From Candidatus Saccharibacteria bacterium UBA949 (lineage in GTDB: Bacteria; Patescibacteriota; Saccharimonadia; Saccharimonadales; Saccharimonadaceae), in the NCBI GenBank assembly GCA_002293245.1, contig DBCV01000066.1:1-7831 (forward strand): a stretch of DNA of 7,831 nt, written 5' to 3'. A model generated the notes under the pieces. The model was not told the origin of the DNA, made no database searches, and was given only the letters and a program-made list of their open reading frames with translations. The position numbers and the translations under genes are program-made. Positions 5,523 to 7,831 of the stretch are shown here, one piece after another (positions within the stretch are counted from its first letter, which is position 1; the number at the start of each line of letters is the position of its first letter).

Positions 5523-6385
5523 ACTAACCCTCTCATGCTAAGATTATACCAAAGCTCCTTCCACTTATCAACACCTAAATCACTGGGGCGAGCATTCTCT
5601 GGAATCCTAACTTCGGCAAGCGCGCTCGCAGCTGCAGTCTTACTGATCTTAAGCCCCGCGGCCAAATTACTCACCAGTTTTTTGCGCGGTGACGAAAAGC
5701 CAATCTTGACCAATCGAAAAAACCCTTTTTCCGGAATATCACCCAACTGATCGCGAGAATAAACATCAAACACCACCACCTGCGAGTCAACTTTGGGCGG
5801 CGGCGTGAATTCTGTCGCTCTGACGACTTCACCCAAGCTCACGCTGGCATAAATCTGGGCCGAAACGCCCAAAATACTCAGGTCTCCCGGCCCAGCCGCC
5901 AACCTTTCGGCTACCTCTTTTTGCACCAGTAGCACCATTTTGCGGGGCTTTTTCCCGCCAGCTTCTGCCAAAAACCTCTTGATAATCTTGCTAGTTATGT
6001 AGTATGGCACGTTTGCCACCACGTCGTACACATCCGGCAGTCTTTCCAGATTAAACTGCAAAATATCCTCATTCACCACCTCCAGATCTTTTTCGTGTCC
6101 GGGAAAAAGCCCCGGCAGCTTCGCCGCCAAATCCTCATCCAACTCCACCGCCACTACCTTTTCATAGTTCTTCAACAACGCAGACGTCAAAAAACCCAAC
6201 CCCGGGCCAATCTCCAAAACAGTCCCCGACGTTTTATTATAGCATACCTCGTTTTTTTTGTCAATACTCTTTGTGCTTTTCTCGGGAGCCACCTCTGTCA
6301 AACAGCCTTTCGCATCCCCCACAATCCGCATCAAAATCTCCCGATTTTTCAGCCAATGCTGCCCCAGAGTTTTTTTATTCTTCAT
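5519..6385 (-). CDS. rsmA: 16S rRNA dimethyladenosine transferase RsmA (KsgA)
   Basis: SAM-dependent enzyme that dimethylates the two adjacent adenines in the 3' terminal helix of 16S rRNA (A1518 and A1519 in E. coli) late in small-subunit assembly. It has 288 residues. Motifs in order: LGQHWL (7-12; FGQNFL in E. coli), SAM motif I VLEIGPGLGFLT (56-67), the acidic VELDEDLA (80-87), NEDIL (105-109), catalytic motif IV NVPYYIT (125-131), LLVQKEVAERL (152-162), TPPPKVDSQVV (194-204) and the C-terminal SSPRKKLVSNL (231-241). The reading frame is open to 6472, but the ATG at 6385 gives the family N-terminus. It overlaps the upstream hydrolase gene by 11 bp. The distance from LGQHWL to EIGPG is about 23 residues longer than in E. 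coli KsgA. The extra segment, about residues 26-53, is charged and holds a consensus promoter. Confidence 0.95.
   Translation of the reverse strand: MKNKKTLGQHWLKNREILMRIVGDAKGCLTEVAPEKSTKSIDKKNEVCYNKTSGTVLEIGPGLGFLTSALLKNYEKVVAVELDEDLAAKLPGLFPGHEKDLEVVNEDILQFNLERLPDVYDVVANVPYYITSKIIKRFLAEAGGKKPRKMVLLVQKEVAERLAAGPGDLSILGVSAQIYASVSLGEVVRATEFTPPPKVDSQVVVFDVYSRDQLGDIPEKGFFRLVKIGFSSPRKKLVSNLAAGLKISKTAAASALAEVRIPENARPSDLGVDKWKELWYNLSMRGLV
6236..6264 (-). promoter_or_regulatory. Full-consensus promoter inside the rsmA insertion
   Basis: Minus strand: TTGACA (6259-6264, six of six), a 17-bp spacer, TATAAT (6236-6241, six of six) and TGC in front of it, so an extended -10 as well. The start would be near 6229, at the codons just before SAM motif I. 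It lies within the part of RsmA that has no counterpart in E. coli. The 12 bases TATGCTATAATA are identical to the -10 region of the regulator promoter near 4800. The transcript could serve the DUF4352-like gene and beyond. No good ribosome site for a shortened RsmA is apparent. Confidence 0.65.
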
Positions 6386-7706
6386 TCCGATTTGCCAAAG
6401 TGTAGTGCGTTGTGTATATGTTATGGGCGTATTGCAAGCGCTTATCCTCCCTACAGATTCCACACCTTTCAAACTGATTCTGGAAAATCCTCATCGCTTC
6501 GTCAATCGAATCTGTCGCCATAATCGCATTCTTTACCTTCGCATATCCTCCATTCAACTCAATCATCAAAAACTGCAGCTGGGTGTGGATACTCGTCGGA
6601 TCGTCCATCGCCAACAGTTTTGCTCTACGCCCAGCAGTCCATTGAGCAATTCCCAACCCACCCGGCGCATCCGAAGTCTTAAACCTATGCTCCTGCATCA
6701 AATTCCCCATTATCCCCGCCGTCTGCTCCGGAGAAAACCCTTGGCTAATCAAGAAATCCCAAGTTATTCGCTCGTTTTCCACCGGTGTTGTGTAAACACC
6801 CTGCGCGATCTTGGCCCCGACAACCTCCACGCGCGCCACCGGCTCTTTTGTCACCACCTCCGAAATCTGCGTCCGGCTGGTCTCCACCCCGTCCTGCATT
6901 TCCACCTCAAACGTGATTTTTTTCAAACCAGCCGCACCCTCCTCTTTCACCTCCAAATACCCCTTGTCGTGATCAAAATCCTGAATCTGCTGCACCTCAA
7001 ACGGGATTTCCACTTCTTCGCTTATCAGACTTACGCCATTTCGCCAAATCTCAAGACTATTCGATTCCACTAATCTAGTATCAGGCGCCAAAGACACGTA
7101 GTCGTCCACGCCCCTGCCCAGTTCACGCTCAGCCAAAAACTCACCAACCGTTTCTGCTTGGGTGCGCAAAGTCATCTGCTCGCCATATAACTTCAGTTCC
7201 ACAACCTTCGCTCGCCGCACCACAAACGATGTATTTACGCCAGTCTCAACCAAATTTGCACCGTTAGACACTGCCAGTTCCACCTTATCCTCCGGAAATA
7301 ACTCAATTCCCGCCGCGCTCGCCACCGCCCGCGGCTCCTGCGCCGAGGTCAATATCTTCACCGAAATCCGCCCATCCGTCACCACCGCTGGCTTGGCGCG
7401 GTAGATATTCACAAAAAAACCACCGTCCGAAATCTCTTCGTCCAACCCCGGCTCTACCTTGTCGCCATCAAAAAGAGCGATCTTGGCAATTTCCAGCGCT
7501 TCGCGCACCGTTTCGGCATCCATTTTTATCACTTTTTTACTGCCACCATCAAAAATCGTCACCAATTTGCCATGCTCGGGCGCATCAATCCTGGACTCCA
7601 TGCCGTCAGCCGACACATCACGCGGACTCAACGCGCCCGCCAACATCGGCCAAGCGCAAATCCCAGCAAACGCCGCGATCCCCACCGCACCGATTCCCCG
7701 CCGCAT
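6375..7706 (-). CDS. Exported YabE/RpfB-like wall hydrolase: DUF348 x3, G5, lysozyme-like
   Basis: Exported protein of 443 residues, expected to cut peptidoglycan. Order: signal peptide ending LAGA-LS (1-25), three DUF348 repeats (about 48-104, 114-166, 167-224), a G5 domain (about 225-299) that probably binds the wall, and a C-terminal phage-tail-lysozyme-like domain (about 309-438). The last has GIMGNLMQEHRF with candidate catalytic E339 and the typical GLGIAQWTAGRR. YabE/RpfB-type stationary-phase proteins share the DUF348-G5 front but end in a different catalytic domain. The ATG at 7706 has ribosome site GGAG five bases upstream. An in-frame ATG at 7727 would leave only about six bases of leader from the predicted transcription start, so it is less likely. 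A CGIC pair (415-418) lies near the C-terminus. The gene overlaps rsmA by 11 bp, matching the yabE/rpfB-ksgA neighbourhood elsewhere. Confidence 0.88.
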   Translation of the reverse strand: MRRGIGAVGIAAFAGICAWPMLAGALSPRDVSADGMESRIDAPEHGKLVTIFDGGSKKVIKMDAETVREALEIAKIALFDGDKVEPGLDEEISDGGFFVNIYRAKPAVVTDGRISVKILTSAQEPRAVASAAGIELFPEDKVELAVSNGANLVETGVNTSFVVRRAKVVELKLYGEQMTLRTQAETVGEFLAERELGRGVDDYVSLAPDTRLVESNSLEIWRNGVSLISEEVEIPFEVQQIQDFDHDKGYLEVKEEGAAGLKKITFEVEMQDGVETSRTQISEVVTKEPVARVEVVGAKIAQGVYTTPVENERITWDFLISQGFSPEQTAGIMGNLMQEHRFKTSDAPGGLGIAQWTAGRRAKLLAMDDPTSIHTQLQFLMIELNGGYAKVKNAIMATDSIDEAMRIFQNQFERCGICREDKRLQYAHNIYTTHYTLANRNEE

Positions 7707-7739
7707 TTTTACTCCAATCTTCAACATATCTACATATCC

Positions 7740-7768
7740 ATTTTAGCACCCGGCAAACTTTTTGGCAA
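7740..7768 (-). promoter_or_regulatory. Promoter of the hydrolase-rsmA operon
   Basis: Minus strand: TTGCCA (7763-7768, five of six -35 bases), 17-bp spacer, TAAAAT (7740-7745, five of six -10 bases). The start would be near 7733, giving a leader of about 27 nt to the ATG at 7706 that includes the GGAG ribosome site. The -35 lies in one arm of a palindrome shared with the divergent tRNA promoter. Confidence 0.7.
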
Positions 7769-7780
7769 GTCTTGCCAAAA
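7760..7780. repeat. Perfect 10+1+10 bp palindrome between divergent promoters
   Basis: Arm TTTTGGCAAG (7760-7769), single central T (7770), and its exact complement CTTGCCAAAA (7771-7780). Each arm contains the -35 hexamer TTGCCA of one of the two divergent promoters; the hexamers are three bases apart. With a one-base centre it cannot form an ordinary RNA hairpin of full length, which favours a DNA-level role (a dimeric regulator site or simply mirrored -35 boxes). Confidence 0.8.
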
Positions 7781-7800
7781 CATAGGTGTTGAGTTATAAT
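7772..7800 (+). promoter_or_regulatory. Promoter of the tRNA-Glu gene
   Basis: TTGCCA (7772-7777, five of six), 17-bp spacer, TATAAT (7795-7800, perfect). The predicted start near A7807 leaves an 11-nt leader before the tRNA at 7818, a normal arrangement for a tRNA gene. Box positions mirror those of the minus-strand promoter exactly around T7770. Confidence 0.75.
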
Positions 7801-7817
7801 AAGCCCACGCACGACAA

Positions 7818-7831
7818 GGTCCCTTCGTCTA
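7818..7831 (+). tRNA. 5' end of a probable tRNA-Glu (cut by window edge)
   Basis: The last 14 bases, GGTCCCTTCGTCTA, match the start of bacterial tRNA-Glu: a seven-base acceptor strand GGTCCCT, then T8, C9, GTC and TA, as in the E. coli gene, where TTCGTCTA is identical. A strong promoter lies 18 bases upstream. The anticodon and the remaining arms are outside the window, so the identity rests on this 5' end alone. Confidence 0.65.

Noticed and set aside
6386..6472. Longer N-terminus for RsmA (start at 6472)
   Set aside because: The extra 29 residues overlap the conserved end of the hydrolase in another frame and lie before the family's normal N-terminal motif.
6258..7073. Long plus-strand open frame (271 codons) opposite the hydrolase gene
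   Set aside because: It is antisense to a gene with clear domains, is rich in His, Arg, Pro and Ser as expected of a shadow frame, and has no ribosome site or promoter that I can see.
7707..7727. Upstream ATG of the hydrolase at 7727
   Set aside because: It has no good ribosome site and would sit about six bases after the predicted transcription start, while the ATG at 7706 has GGAG at ideal spacing. It cannot be fully excluded.
7618..7812. Minus-strand open frame of 64 codons at the right end
   Set aside because: It runs through the two promoters and the signal-peptide region in another frame.

Overview
The window reads as a chromosomal segment of a Candidate Phyla Radiation bacterium, most likely Saccharibacteria (TM7) or a close relative. 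This is inferred from a wall hydrolase joining DUF348 and G5 domains to a phage-tail-lysozyme-like domain, from an RsmA that starts LGQHWL, and from the very compact layout. TGA is used as a stop (rsmA, response regulator), so the code looks standard in that respect. GC content was not computed. No similarity search was possible, so the lineage is a hypothesis.

Layout: six protein genes lie head to tail on the minus strand (about 7706 down to 197). They are bracketed by two plus-strand tRNA genes: tRNA-Gly(GCC) at 88-164 and the first 14 bases of a probable tRNA-Glu at the right edge. In transcription order the genes are (1) an exported YabE/RpfB-like hydrolase, (2) rsmA, (3) a single-pass membrane protein with an exposed DUF4352-like domain, (4) an OmpR-family response regulator, (5) an intramembrane-sensing histidine kinase, (6) an ABC ATPase and (7) a ten-helix FtsX-type permease; items 4-7 are one module and items 1-3 another. 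(That is seven genes when the regulator and kinase are counted separately.) Nearly all junctions are 4-11 bp overlaps.

Module 1 (hydrolase, rsmA, DUF4352-like) keeps the yabE/rpfB-ksgA gene order of Firmicutes and Actinobacteria. It starts from a promoter that faces the tRNA-Glu promoter, and both -35 boxes sit in one perfect 10+1+10 bp palindrome. RsmA carries an in-frame insertion of about 23 codons between its N-terminal motif and SAM motif I. That insertion contains a full-consensus TTGACA-17-TGCTATAAT promoter.

Module 2 is a BceRS-BceAB type sensing and detoxification system of the kind used in Firmicutes against cell-wall-active peptides. The regulator gene has its own extended -10 promoter placed so that the mRNA would begin at or next to the ATG (leaderless). 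The transporter pair has a second promoter in the only sizeable gap (76 bp), with a BceR-like inverted repeat over the kinase stop codon. Thus the sensor genes may be expressed constitutively and the transporter induced.

The most unusual RNA feature is in tRNA-Gly: the nearly universal G19-C56 tertiary pair is replaced by a compensating U19-A56 pair, and the discriminator base is A73.

No insertion sequence, CRISPR array, phage gene or other mobile element was recognised. No stretch over 300 bases lacks a gene.
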